Source of the DNA: DDH964 sp963763205
GTDB lineage: Bacteria; Desulfobacterota; Desulfuromonadia; Desulfuromonadales; DDH964
Direction: 5' to 3'
Assembly: GCA_963763205.1 (NCBI GenBank)
Contig: CAVXNQ010000022.1
Span: 310,001-374,000, forward strand
DNA: 64,000 nucleotides
Position numbers and translations under genes: made by a program. Below, piece after piece: positions 48,817-58,278 of the stretch; the first letter of the stretch is position 1; each line of letters opens with the position of its first letter. Under the pieces are notes generated by a model. That model saw only the letters and a program-made list of their open reading frames with translations, was not told the DNA's origin and searched no databases.

Positions 48817-50765
48817 ATGAATGTCATCGATCTCCAGAACCTGCACAAGAGTTACGGCGCCCGCGCCATCCTCGACGCCGTGAACCTCGCGGTGGGGGAG
48901 GGGGAGAAGCTCGGTCTGATCGGCCGCAACGGCTGTGGCAAGTCGACCCTGCTGCGCATTCTCGCCGGGCTGGAAGCGGCCGACGACGGCCAGCTGCTGC
49001 GCAAGCGCGGGCTGGAGGCGGGCTACCTGAGCCAGGAGCCGGAACTCGATCCCGAGTTGACGATCCGCAGCACTCTCGAGGCCGGACTCGGCAGCGCCCG
49101 CCGCCATCTGCAGCGGCTGGCCGCCATCGCCGAAAAACTGGCCACGGCGGACGCCGCCGCCGCGGCGCCGCTGCTCGACGAGCAGCAGCAGCTCCAGGCC
49201 TGGCTCGACTGCCACCAGGCCTGGAACCTCGACCACAAGGTCGAAAAGATCTGCGCCCGGCTCGGTCTGCAGCGACCTCGAGCAGCGGGTCGGCACCCTC
49301 TCCGGCGGCAACCGCAAGCGGGTGGCGCTGGCCGGCATGCTCCTCGCCGAACCGGAACTGCTGCTCCTCGACGAGCCGACCAACCACCTCGATGCCGAGA
49401 CCGTGGCCGCCCTCGAGGAGCTGCTGCTCGCCTATCCCGGGGCGGTGGTACTGGTGACCCACGACCGTTATTTCCTCGACCGGGTGGTGAGCCGCATCGT
49501 CGAGCTGGAGGAGGGCCAGCTACAGGTCTTTGCCGGCGGCTACGGCGCCTACCTGGAGCAGAAGCAGGCCCAGCTCGAGGCGGCCGGGCACCGCCAGGAG
49601 CGGCTGCTCAACCTGCTGCGCCGCGAGGAAGCCTGGCTGCAGCGCGGCGCCAAGGCCCGCACCACCAAGCAGAAGGCGCGCAAGGAGCGGGTGGCGCGAT
49701 CTGCAGGAGCAGAAGGCGCCGCCGAGCCGCGGCGGCCTCGATCTCGCCTTTGCCAGCGACCAGGGGCTGGGCAACACCGTCCTCGACTTCGAGCAGCTCG
49801 CCGTCGCCCTCGGCGGCCGCACCCTGGTCGCGCGACCTCAGCTTCATCCTGCGCCGCGGCGAGCGGGTCGGCATCCTCGGCCCCAACGGTTGCGGCAAGA
49901 CCAGCCTGCTGCGCACCGCCCTCGGCGAGCTGGCGCCGGCGGCCGGGCGAGGTGGTCCGCGGCCAGAAGAGCCGCATCGGCTATCTCGACCAGGCGCGCA
50001 GCGGCCTCGACGACTCCCAGTTCGTCCACGAGGCCCTGGGGGAGGGGGAGTGGGTGACCCTGCCCGGCGGCCAGAAGCGCCACAAGATCGGCTACCTGGA
50101 GGATTTTCTCTTCTCCCCGGCGGAGCAGAAGAAGCGCATCGCCACCCTCTCCGGGCGGCGAGCGGGCGCGGCTGCTGCTGGCCAAGCTGATCCTCGAAGG
50201 GGCCAATCTGCTGGTCCTCGACGAGCCGACCAACGATCTCGACATCCCGACCCTGCAGGTCCTCGAAGAGGCGCTCGCCGGCTTTCCCGGCTGCCTGCTG
50301 CTGGTGACCCACGACCGCTGGTTTCTCGACCGGGTGGCGACCGCCATCCTCCATTTCGAGGGGGACGCACAGGTCGTGGCCTATCCGGGCAATTACCAGG
50401 ACTTCATGAATTTTCAGGCGCCTGCAGGAGAAGCCGCGCCGGCCGCGCCGCCGCCGGCCCCGGCGCCGCCCCGGCGCCGGGAGCCCGAACGCCCCCGGCG
50501 CAGCCGGGCTCTCCTTCAAGGAAAAGCAGGAACTGGAAGCGGTGGAGGGGCGGATCGCCGCCGCCGAGGAACGCCAGCGGGAGCTGGAGACGCTGCTCGC
50601 CGATCCCGGGCAGCTTGGAGGATCATCAGGCCCTCGCCGCGGTCGCCGCCGAGCTGGCCGGGATCGAGGCCGAACTGGAGGCGTCTGCTGCAGCGCTGGG
50701 AGGAGCTGGAGGGGAAGAAACAGGGGCTGAGAAGAGCCGGCAATATTCCCCGATTCGAGCGTTGA
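48817..50765 (+). CDS. uup: ABC-F ATPase, Uup-like (eight frame breaks)
   Basis: 646 aa once eight single-base insertions are removed (near 49273, 49699, 49829, 49945, 50155, 50430, 50618, 50680). Two ABC domains with Walker A GRNGCGKST and GPNGCGKTS, signatures LSGGNRKRV and LSGGERARL, and Walker B LLLLDEPTNHLD and LLVLDEPTNDLD. The C-terminus (KEKQELEAVEGRIAAAEE) forms the coiled coil that marks the Uup subgroup. ABC-F proteins act on ribosomes or DNA transactions, not transport. Its stop overlaps the -35 element of acnB. Confidence 0.87.
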
Positions 50766-50795
50766 CAAGACCGCGGCAAATCGTATACAGTATGC
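50762..50795 (+). promoter_or_regulatory. acnB promoter with overlapping operator dyad
   Basis: TTGACA (50762-50767), 16 bases, TATACA (50784-50789). A GTATAC-A-GTATGC dyad (50783-50795) covers the -10 element, mirroring the arrangement at icd, though here the arms are shorter and one base differs. The -35 box overlaps the stop codon of the upstream ABC-F gene. Confidence 0.6.
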
Positions 50796-50928
50796 AGTAT
50801 TTCGCCGCCGGTCCGCGGCGGCATCCTGACGCGGCTTTCCAAGGTTTCGTGACAACCGACCCGAACAGCTCGTTCCTGCACCGTGGAAGAGATTCTTCCG
50901 CGGTGGCAAACTTATGAGGAGGAGAGAG

Positions 50929-53478
50929 ATGATCGAAGCCTATCTGAAACACCAGGAAGAGCGCAATGCCCAGGGCATTCCGGCGCTCCCCCTGAACCCG
51001 GAGCAGACCGCCGAGCTGTGCAAGCTGCTGCAGAAGCCCCCGGCCGGCAAGGAAGAGTTCCTCAAGGACCTGTTCAAGAACCGCATCTCCCCCGGCGTCG
51101 ATCCCGGCCGCCGAAGTCAAGGCCGGCTTTCTCGCCGAGATCCTCGCCGGCAAGGCGAGTTCCCCGCTGATCTCCAAGAAAGAAGCGGTGCAGATTCTCG
51201 GCACCATGATCGGCGGCTACAACGTCAAGCCGCTGATCGACGCCCTGAAGGACGCCGAGCTGGCCGATGAGGCCGCCTGCGCCCTGTCCGGCATGACCCT
51301 GGTCTACGATGCCTTCGACGAGGTCGCTCGCCCTGGCCAAGACCAACGCCGCCGCCAAGAAGGTGATCGACTCCTGGGCCAACGCCGAGTGGTTCACCAG
51401 CAAGCCGGCGATGCCCGAGACCATCAAGGTCAAGGTCTACAAGGTCGACGGCGAGATCAACACCGACGACTTCTCCCCGGCCGGCGACGCCTGGAGCCGC
51501 CCCGACATCCCGCTGCACGCCCTGGCCATGGGCAAGACCCGCTTCCCCGACCGGCAACGCCGAGATCGCCAAGTTCCGCGCCGAGGGCCACCAGGTCGCC
51601 TTCGTCGGCGACGTGGTCGGCACCGGCTCCTCCCGCAAGATCGCCTGCAACTAGCGTCCTCTGGCACATCGGCAACGAGATCCCCTGCGTGCCGAACAAG
51701 AAGACCGGCGGCGTCATCATCGGCGGCGTCATCGCCCCGATCTTCTTCAACACCGCCCAGGACTCCGGCGCCCTGCCGCTGAAGATGGACGTCGCCAAGT
51801 TCAACACCGGCGACGTCATCGTCATCAACACCGCAAAAGGGCGAGGTGACCAACGAGGCCGGCGAGGTGCTCACCACCTTCGACATCAAGCCGAACACCG
51901 TCCCCGACGAGTTCCGCGCCGGCGGCCGCATCCCGCTGATCATCGGCCGCGCCCTGACCGACAAGGCCCGGGCCGCCCTCGGCCTGCCGGCCACCGACAT
52001 CTTCACCCTGCCGGTCAACCCGGTCGCCAAGCCGGGCCAGGGCTACACCCTGGCGCAGAAGATGGTCGGCAAGGCCTGCGGCGTCGCCGGCATCCTCCCC
52101 GGCACCGCCTGCGAGCCGAAGATGACCACCGTCGGCTCCCAGGACACCACCGGCCCGATGACCGCCGACGAGCTCAAGGAGCTCGCCTGCCTGAAGTTCC
52201 AGGCGCCGATGTTCATGCAGTCCTTCTGCCACACCGCCGCCTATCCGAAGCCGGCCGACGTCAAGATGCACAAGACCCTGCCGGCCTTCATCGCCGAGCG
52301 CGGCGGCGTCGCCCTGCGCCCCGGCGACGGCGTCATCCACTCCTGGCTGAACCGCCTGCTCGCTCCCCGACACCGTCGGCACCGGCGGCGACTCCCACAC
52401 CCGCTTCCCGATCGGCATCTCCTTCCCGGCCGGCTCCGGCCTGGTCGCCTTCGCCGGCGCCATGGGCTTCATGCCCCTCGACATGCCCGAGTCGGTGCTG
52501 GTGCGCTTCAAGGGGAAATTCAATCCCGGCATCACCCTGCGCGACGCGGTCAACGCCATCCCCTACTGGGCCATCCAGCAGGGCCTGCTGACCGTGCCGA
52601 AGAAGAACAAGAAGAACATCTTCAACGGCCGCATCCTGGAGATGGAAGGGCTGCCCGAGCTCTCCGTCGAGCAGGCCTTCGAGCTGACCGACGCCGCCGC
52701 CGAGCGCAGCGCCGCCGCCGGCTGCATCCAGCTCTCCGAGGAGACGGTCTGCACCTACCTGCGCTCCAACGTCGCCCTGATGCAGAAGATGATCGACGAG
52801 GGCTACCAGGATCCGCAGACCCTGCAGAACCGCATCGACGCCGTCAACGAGTGGCTGAAGGCGCCGAAGCTGCTCAAGGCCGACACCGAACGCCGAGTAC
52901 GCCGCGGTGATCGAGATCGACCTCGCCGAGATCACCGAGCCGATCCTCGCCTGCCCCAACGACCCGGACGACGTCAAGCTCCTCTCCGAGGTCGCCGGCA
53001 CCCCGATCCAGGACGTCTTCCTCGGCTCCTGCATGACCAACATCGGCCACTTCCGCGCCGCCGCCGAGATCTGGCGCGGCCAGAAGTTCAACCCGGCCGT
53101 GCGCACCTGGATCTGCCCGCCGACCCGCATGGACCAGGCCCAGCTCAAGGACGAGGCGCTCTTCTCCGTCTACAGCGCCATGGGCGCCCGCATCGAGATC
53201 GCCGGCTGCTCGCTGTGCATGGGGAACCAGGCCCGCGTGCCGGACGGGGTGAACATGTTCTCCACCTCGCACCCGCAACTTCGACGACCGCATCGGCAAC
53301 GGCGCCAAGGTCTACCTCGGCTCCGCCGAACTCGGCGCGGTGACCAGCAACCATGGGCAAGCTCCCCACCCCCGAGGAGTACCTGGCGGTCTACAAGGAG
53401 AAGATCGCGCCCAAGGCCGACCAGATCTACAAGTACCTGCAGTTCGACGAAATGCCGGAGTTCAAGAAGTCGGCCTGA
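50929..53478 (+). CDS. acnB: Aconitate hydratase B (nine frame breaks)
   Basis: 846 aa once nine single-base insertions are removed (near 51104, 51328, 51551, 51652, 51835, 52361, 52888, 53270, 53351); 2,550 minus nine is an exact codon multiple. Start MIEAYLKHQEERNAQGIPALPL after GAGGAGGAG. The HEAT-like N-terminal domain of AcnB, then the swivel domain and the [4Fe-4S] core (VGTGGDSHTRFPIG, SCMTNIGHFRAA, SLCMGNQARVPDG). Interconverts citrate and isocitrate, feeding Icd. Without repair, TAG at 51653 would end translation early. Confidence 0.92.
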
Positions 53479-53518
53479 TGGGCCGAAGGGCTCGATGCCC
53501 CTAGGTTGACTGCATGGA

Positions 53519-53562
53519 GTACAAAGCCCCTCGCCCGGATTTTCGGGCGGTGGGCTTTGTAC
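53519..53562 (+). terminator. Hairpin terminator after acnB
   Basis: An 11-bp stem (53519-53529 with 53552-53562) encloses a second 5-bp GC stem. It lies 41 bases after the acnB stop. The T-run after it is poor (ACTTTCAG). Confidence 0.6.
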
Positions 53563-53731
53563 TTTCAGCTGCTGGGTGCGCAATGTTTCCCCCCGATGAA
53601 TTTGCAGAAAATCAATAAAAATTCTCATTGGAAATACTTTATTTAGTGGCGGGTTTGGAGGTTTCATATGCTATGTTAAGATGGAAATAAAGGGATACCC
53701 CGAGGCAGTTGCGCCCCAGAAAGGAGGAACA

Positions 53732-53908
53732 ATGTCCAAGGAGTATAAAGACCGTTTTTCCACTGCTGAAAAGGAACTGGAGGACAAATCCGCATTTATC
53801 TGTGAGAGTTGCAACACCAAGTACAACAAAAAGAGGGCCGAGGAAAAAGGTCACAGCTGTTGTGGGCGGACCATGAAGGAACTCCTGCAGGAAAGCTTCG
53901 GGCCGTAA
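53732..53908 (+). CDS. Small Cys-rich (zinc-ribbon-like) protein
   Basis: 58 aa. Very strong AAAGGAGG site 5 bases before the ATG. Contains CESC near residue 30 and a Cys-Cys-Gly (HSCCGRTM) near residue 50, a possible four-Cys zinc site. Charged and Lys/Glu-rich, with no signal peptide. Similar small Cys-pair proteins occur in Desulfuromonadales, without known function. Followed by its own terminator; lies between acnB and the acnB fragment. Confidence 0.7.
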   Translation: MSKEYKDRFSTAEKELEDKSAFICESCNTKYNKKRAEEKGHSCCGRTMKELLQESFGP

Positions 53909-53971
53909 TTATCATGGCGCCTGACTTGGTCACCTATTGAGGTAGGGAATAACCCTCATTTGTATTCACTG

Positions 53972-53999
53972 AAAGGCGGCTTTTGGCCGTCTTTTTCTT
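53972..53999 (+). terminator. Intrinsic terminator after the small Cys-rich gene
   Basis: Nine-bp stem (53972-53980 with 53986-53994), loop TTTTG, followed by a T-rich tail (TTTTTCTT). Confidence 0.75.
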
Positions 54000-54016
54000 C
54001 AGGAGGTTAATTCGCC

Positions 54017-54425
54017 GATCTGGCGCGGCCAGAAGTTCAACCTTACCGTCCGCACCTGGATCTGCCCTCCGACTCGCATGGACCAGGCCCAGTTCAAGGA
54101 CGAGGCGCTCTTTTCCATCTACAGCGCCATGGGCACCCGCATCGAGATCACTGGATGCTCCCTGTGCATAGGCAACCAGGCCCGCGTGCCCGACGGGGTG
54201 AACATGTTCTCCAACTCCACCCGCAACTTCAACGACCGCGTCGGCAACGGCGCCAAGGTTTACCTTGGCCCCGCCGAACTCGGCGCGGTGACCAGCAATA
54301 TGGGCAAGCTCCCCACCCTCGAGGAGTACCTGGCGGTCTACAATGAGAAAATCGCGCACAAGGCCGACCAGATCTACAAGTACCTGCAGTTCGACGAAAT
54401 GCCGGCGTTCAAGAAGTCGGCCTGA
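54017..54425 (+). pseudogene. Truncated 3' fragment of a second aconitase B
   Basis: A 409-base stretch matching the last 136 codons of acnB (IWRGQKFNLTVRTWICPPTRMDQAQ to MPAFKKSA and stop). It begins abruptly at GATCTGGCGCGG with no start codon in frame and ends at the stop, after which the sequences diverge. It differs from acnB by scattered substitutions, some changing residues (for example NLTV for NPAV), and, unlike acnB, contains no frame breaks. It is too short to make an enzyme. It looks like the remnant of an acnB duplicate or an incoming acnB homologue. Confidence 0.85.
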
Positions 54426-54470
54426 TGCTGGAAAGGCTTGAGGCCGCAAGGCCGAAGGCGTGAAATGAGA

Positions 54471-54508
54471 ACCCCCGTCCAGGCTTGCCCGGGCGGGGGC
54501 TTTTGTTT
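54471..54508 (+). terminator. Intrinsic terminator after the acnB fragment; intron target
   Basis: CCCCCG pairs with CGGGGG and encloses a weaker inner stem (54472-54499); TTTTGTTT follows. The group II intron begins at the next base, as group IIC introns do behind terminator hairpins. Confidence 0.8.
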
Positions 54509-55115
54509 GTGCGCCAGGCATGGCGCGTAGCGCCTTGACTGGCGCTGCTCTGGTTGTCTGTGGTGGTAACCGATGACTTGGGGGTGCAAGTCCCCTGCGG
54601 ACCCTGATGGCGGGAACCGCTAGCCGGACGGCAAGGGTGTCCACCGCGAGGTGGAATCTGAAGGAAGCCGCAGGCAAAATCCCGGCCCGACGAACAGAAA
54701 TCGCATACGAGGCTGTCCCATCCGGGCGAGAAGGCAAATATCTTCAAAGCCCGATAGTCATCCGGGAGGGTGGGGCAGTAGATGCGGCGGGTATATGGGA
54801 GGAAGGTCACGCGCATTACCCTGGGAGGTCTGTCGGTCTGCCTCGTGCTACCGGCGTCGAGAGGCGTCGGGACGGGGCGGCAGAAGTCAGCAGAGGCCAT
54901 AGGAGCCGGCCTGACCAGCCCGGCAAAGGGCCGAACACGAGGCGTCGGACAGGAGGCTTGAGTTTCGATGACGACAAGCAGATGCAGAAGTCCCGGTCGA
55001 GATACCGGGAGCCGACCCGGAGGGCAGCGGCCGGAAGCCGCCAGAGCATGGGAGCGGTGCGTCAAACGTCACGGCAACAAGAGAACCTTCCTGGACGGGA
55101 GCGGAAAGGGGGCTG

Positions 55116-56375
55116 ATGGAGGACGTCGTCAGCCGCCCGAACATGATGGCGGCCTTAGAGCGGGTGGAAGCCAACAAGGGCGCCCCCGGCATCGATGCGA
55201 TGACGACGGGCGAGCTTCGCGGTTTTCTCCGCGAGAAATGGCCGGCCATCAGGGAAGAGCTGCTGAACGGGACGTATCACCCCCAGCCGGTGCGGAAGGT
55301 GGAAATCGAGAAGCCCGGCGGGGGAGTGCGCACACTGGGAATTCCCACGGTGTGTGATCGGCTCATTCAGCAGGCGCTGCATCAGGTGCTGACGCCGCTG
55401 TTCGATCCGGACTTCTCTGACAGCTCCTACGGGTATCGTCCCGGACGGAGCGCCTGGCAGGCGGTCAAAGCCGCCCGTCGGCATGTCGCCGACGGCAAGC
55501 GCTGGGTAGTCGATCTCGATCTGGAGAAGTTCTTTGACCGGGTGAACCACGACATTCTCATGTCGCGGGTTGCCCGCAAGGTCAGGGACAAGCGGGTACT
55601 GCTGCTTATTCGGCGGTACCTGCAAGCCGGGGTGCTCGAAGGCGGACTGGTTTCGCAGAGAGTGGAAGGGACGCCGCAGGGCGGCCCCTTATCCCCCTTC
55701 TGTCGAACATCCTGCTCGACGAGTTCGACAAGGAACTGGAGAGGCGCGGCTCACGCCTTCTGCCGCTACGCCGACGACTGCAACATTTACGTGCAGACCA
55801 GGCGCAGCGGTGAGCGGGTCATGGCCAGTCTCACCCGGTTCCTGGAGGAGCGGCTGGCACTCAAGGTCAACGTCGCCAAAAGCGCCGTCGACCGTCCCTG
55901 GAAAAGGGTCTTTCTGGGCTACAGCATGACCTTTCACAAGAAGCCCCGCCTCAAAGTGGCGGCGGCGAGCGTGAAGCGGTTCAAGGCCAGACTCAGGAAG
56001 GTCTGCCGACGGGGAAGGGGACGCAGTCATCGCTCAAGGTCATCGAAGAAATCACCCCGAAGCTACGGGGGTGGGTCTCCTACTTCCGCCTGGCGGAGGT
56101 CAAAGGCATCTTCGAAGACCTGGACGGATGGCTGCGGCGGAAACTGCGCTGCATTCTGTGGCGACAGTGGAAGCGCCCTTATACCCGGGCCAAGAGGTCT
56201 GATGCAGCGGGGATTGACGGAAGCCCGGGCGTGGAAATCGGCCACGAACGGGCGAGGCCCCTGGTGGAATGCCGGGGCCTCGCACATGAATGAAGCGTAT
56301 CCGACATCCTTCTTTCGCTACTTGGGGCTGATCCGCTTGACCGATCAGCACCGCCGCTTTCAGAGCGCTTTGTGA
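55116..56375 (+). CDS. ltrA: Group II intron reverse transcriptase/maturase (four frame breaks)
   Basis: About 420 aa once repaired. Starts MEDVVSRPNMMAALERVEANK after GAAAGGGGG. RT blocks: GIPTVCDRLIQQALHQVL, SSYGYRPGRSAWQAV, VDLDLEKFFDRVNHD, EGTPQGGPLSP, and the catalytic FCRYADDCNIYV (YADD intact). The maturase X domain carries RGWVSYFR and the end GPWWNAGASHMNEAYPTSFF. No endonuclease domain. Frame slips: -1 near 55697 and +1 near 55750, -1 near 56015 and +1 near 56197. It may be active if these are sequencing errors. Confidence 0.88.
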   Translation: MEDVVSRPNMMAALERVEANKGAPGIDAMTTGELRGFLREKWPAIREELLNGTYHPQPVRKVEIEKPGGGVRTLGIPTVCDRLIQQALHQVLTPLFDPDFSDSSYGYRPGRSAWQAVKAARRHVADGKRWVVDLDLEKFFDRVNHDILMSRVARKVRDKRVLLLIRRYLQAGVLEGGLVSQRVEGTPQGGPLSPFCRTSCSTSSTRNWRGAAHAFCRYADDCNIYVQTRRSGERVMASLTRFLEERLALKVNVAKSAVDRPWKRVFLGYSMTFHKKPRLKVAAASVKRFKARLRKVCRRGRGRSHRSRSSKKSPRSYGGGSPTSAWRRSKASSKTWTDGCGGNCAAFCGDSGSALIPGPRGLMQRGLTEARAWKSATNGRGPWWNAGASHMNEAYPTSFFRYLGLIRLTDQHRRFQSAL

Positions 56376-56446
56376 ACCGCCGTGTACGGAACCGTACGCA
56401 CGGTGGTGTGGGAGGACGGCGGGGGTGACCCCGCCTCCTACCCGAT
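56376..56446 (+). ncRNA. Intron domains V and VI
   Basis: Catalytic domain V hairpin immediately after the maturase stop, followed by a GC-rich domain VI hairpin that should carry the branch-point A, and the intron 3' end at ACCCGAT. The exon resumes at GCTGCTACCGG. Confidence 0.75.
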
Positions 56447-56482
56447 GCTGCTACCGGTATTTGACATGCCGGCCGGTTTCGG

Positions 56483-57340
56483 TCAGATCACCTGCCGATC
56501 ATCAAGCCCCATCGGGGTGCGGGCCGCATTGGTCCACTCCAGCAACGATCCGTCGAAGAGGCACAGGCTGGCATAACCGACGAGATGGAGCACAAGGTAA
56601 CCAAAGGCCGCGCGGACACCGGACTGGCAGTAGGGGATGATGGTTTTCTCGCGGACCAGGCCGGCAGCAGCAGCACGATGACGCAGTTCCGCCGGCGGAT
56701 ACAGATGCCGGGCGGCGGCCGGTCCGTCAGCCTCCCGGAGAAAGCAGGTCCAGTCGAGATTGACAGCGTCGGGGATGTGCCCCTGGCGGCGGTTGTCGCT
56801 TCGTTCTTCCCCGCAGAACTCGGCGGGACGCCGCGTGTCCCAAAGCACAATGTCGTCTTGGTGGCGCAACTCCATCAGTTCCGGCATCTCGATCCGGAGT
56901 TCCGGGTGCGGCAGCGAACGAATGTTGCTGCCGGGCGCCGGTACGGCAGCTGCCGTAGAAACCGGGCAGCCCAGCTCGCACCAACCCTGCCAGCCGCCGT
57001 CGAGCAAGCTGATGCCGTTGAGGCCGTAATAGCGGCAGACCCACTAGAAGCGTGCCGCGAACAGCCCGTGCCAGTCGTCGTAGTCCACGTAATGCCGGTC
57101 GCGCTGGAGGCCAAGGCGCCGGCAGAAGCCCTGGAACTCCTTCGCGGTGAACAGGTTGGGGGATTTGGCGCCGGCGGCGTTGAAGTCTTTGAGGTGGGGG
57201 TGGCCCGGCGTCGCGATGGCGCCAGGGATATGACCACGGGCGTAGCGTTGCTTGTCCCAGGCGTTTTCGATCACCCCGAGAGCAGGATCGTCAAGATTGC
57301 CGCGCAACCACTGCGGGCTGACCATTGGTTGAATATTCAT
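56483..57340 (-). pseudogene. Tandem-rhodanese sulfurtransferase broken by an in-frame TAG
   Basis: About 285 codons in one frame. First half MNIQPMVSPQWLRGNLDDP to DWHGLFAARF, then TAG at 57041-57043, then WVCRYYGLNGISLLDGGWQGW to the end. Relatives usually have a Trp or similar residue here (AARLWWLCRYYGL), so TGG to TAG is likely. The second domain keeps the active Cys loop YCQSGVRA. Thiosulfate or mercaptopyruvate sulfurtransferase. Unlike the other breaks in this window it is a substitution, not an indel, so it may be a true nonsense mutation. Lies 37 bases beyond the intron 3' end, convergent to it. Confidence 0.8.
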
Positions 57341-57763
57341 CTTCCCCTTTTTCCGGTGTAAATGCTGTGTTGACTTCCATTCTAACGTCGCCACCTTCGG
57401 GCAGACAACGCGGCGGTGCAATAGGAGGTTGAACTAGGCGGAATCAGGGGGCAGAAATGTAGGAAGAATTTGTTGTCCGGGAGGTGGCTGAAAACAGGCG
57501 CTGTTACATGGCGGATGACAAGGAAAAGTGGCTCTAGGGGCATAGCTCCCGGAAAGGGGTTTCAGGTATCGAAGCTCCAGCAATCGGACTGATGCCGAAG
57601 GGGGGCGCAAGGTCGATGTCCCTGGTATAAATCTCCTTCCGGGTCCGTTCGGGCGAAGGGTGGGCGACCGGCCGCATTTCCGCGGAGTTGGGAGGTCTAA
57701 GCCATTCAGATTTTATAGGTGCCTCTTGAAGGTCCCTGGGAGGATACATGCAGAGAATGCAGG
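57341..57763. other. Gap without recognisable genes
   Basis: The 423 bases between the rhodanese start and the TlpA-like stop hold no ORF with a ribosome site or codon bias. A minus-strand open stretch at 57534-57749 is proline/arginine-rich and unconvincing. I see no hairpin terminator, repeat or tRNA. Confidence 0.5.
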
Positions 57764-58255
57764 CTATGGACCGGACGTCTCGAGGTAGGTTTGCAGATTG
57801 TCCGGAAGGCTGGCTCCATAGAAACGGACGATGCCCTGCCTGTCGATGATCAGGTTGGTGGGGACGGTAATGACCCCGTAGGAATGGGTAATTCGGCTCG
57901 CCTTGTCGAAGACGATGGGGAAGGTCAGACCATATTTTTTCCTATAAGCATCGGTCTTGCGGGCCGAATCGTTCACTCCCACGTTGATACCGATTACGAT
58001 GACCTCCTGGTGGCCTGAGCCCGATGCGATTTCGAGGAGTTTCGGCCATTCCTTTTGACATTGGAAACACCATGTGGCCCAAAAATAGAGCAGCACCGGT
58101 CTTTGCCCCCTGAAGTCCGCCAGATTCAGTTTTTGCCCGTCAAGCGAGATTAAGGAAAAAGCCGGGGCCGCTTTTCCCACCTCCACGCCCCAGGCCGGAC
58201 CGGCCGAGCACCAGGCTAAAACCAGGGTCGCGAGAAGGAATTTAAAGCCCTTCAC
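57764..58255 (-). CDS. TlpA-like thiol-disulfide oxidoreductase
   Basis: 163 aa from the GTG at 58255 (a longer start at 58288 is possible; it overlaps the ccdA-like end). Signal peptide VKGFKFLLATLVLAWCSAGPAWG, then a thioredoxin-like fold of the redoxin/TlpA family: FSLISLDGQKLNLADFRGQ, active site WATWCFQCQKEWP (CxxC), and VPTNLIIDRQG with the cis-proline. Reduces periplasmic disulfides, e.g. apocytochrome c. Encoded just downstream of a CcdA-type electron donor, its natural partner. Confidence 0.9.
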   Translation of the reverse strand: MKGFKFLLATLVLAWCSAGPAWGVEVGKAAPAFSLISLDGQKLNLADFRGQRPVLLYFWATWCFQCQKEWPKLLEIASGSGHQEVIVIGINVGVNDSARKTDAYRKKYGLTFPIVFDKASRITHSYGVITVPTNLIIDRQGIVRFYGASLPDNLQTYLETSGP

Positions 58256-58278
58256 CCTCCCGTATCTTTTTCTGTGAG

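Larger units (their letters stand above)
54509..56446 (+). mobile_element. Group IIC (bacterial class C) intron with encoded maturase
   Basis: Begins GTGCGCCAGGCATGGCGC (group II 5' end GTGYG) exactly after the T-run of a terminator. About 600 bases of structured RNA precede the reverse-transcriptase gene. After the maturase stop come a domain V hairpin (CCGTGTACGG-AACC-GTACGCACGG region, 56379-56404) and a domain VI hairpin (56411-56443), ending CCTACCCGAT. The lack of an endonuclease domain in the maturase and the insertion site are class C traits. Length about 1.94 kb. No flanking target duplication is expected for this element. Confidence 0.88.

Noticed and set aside
51653..51655. TAG in acnB read as a true nonsense codon
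   Set aside because: It arises only after an extra T; removing one base restores NSVLWHIGNEI, in line with eight other insertions in the gene.
57534..57749. Possible 71-codon gene on the minus strand
   Set aside because: Pro/Arg-rich, no convincing ribosome site and no family; treated as an empty gap.
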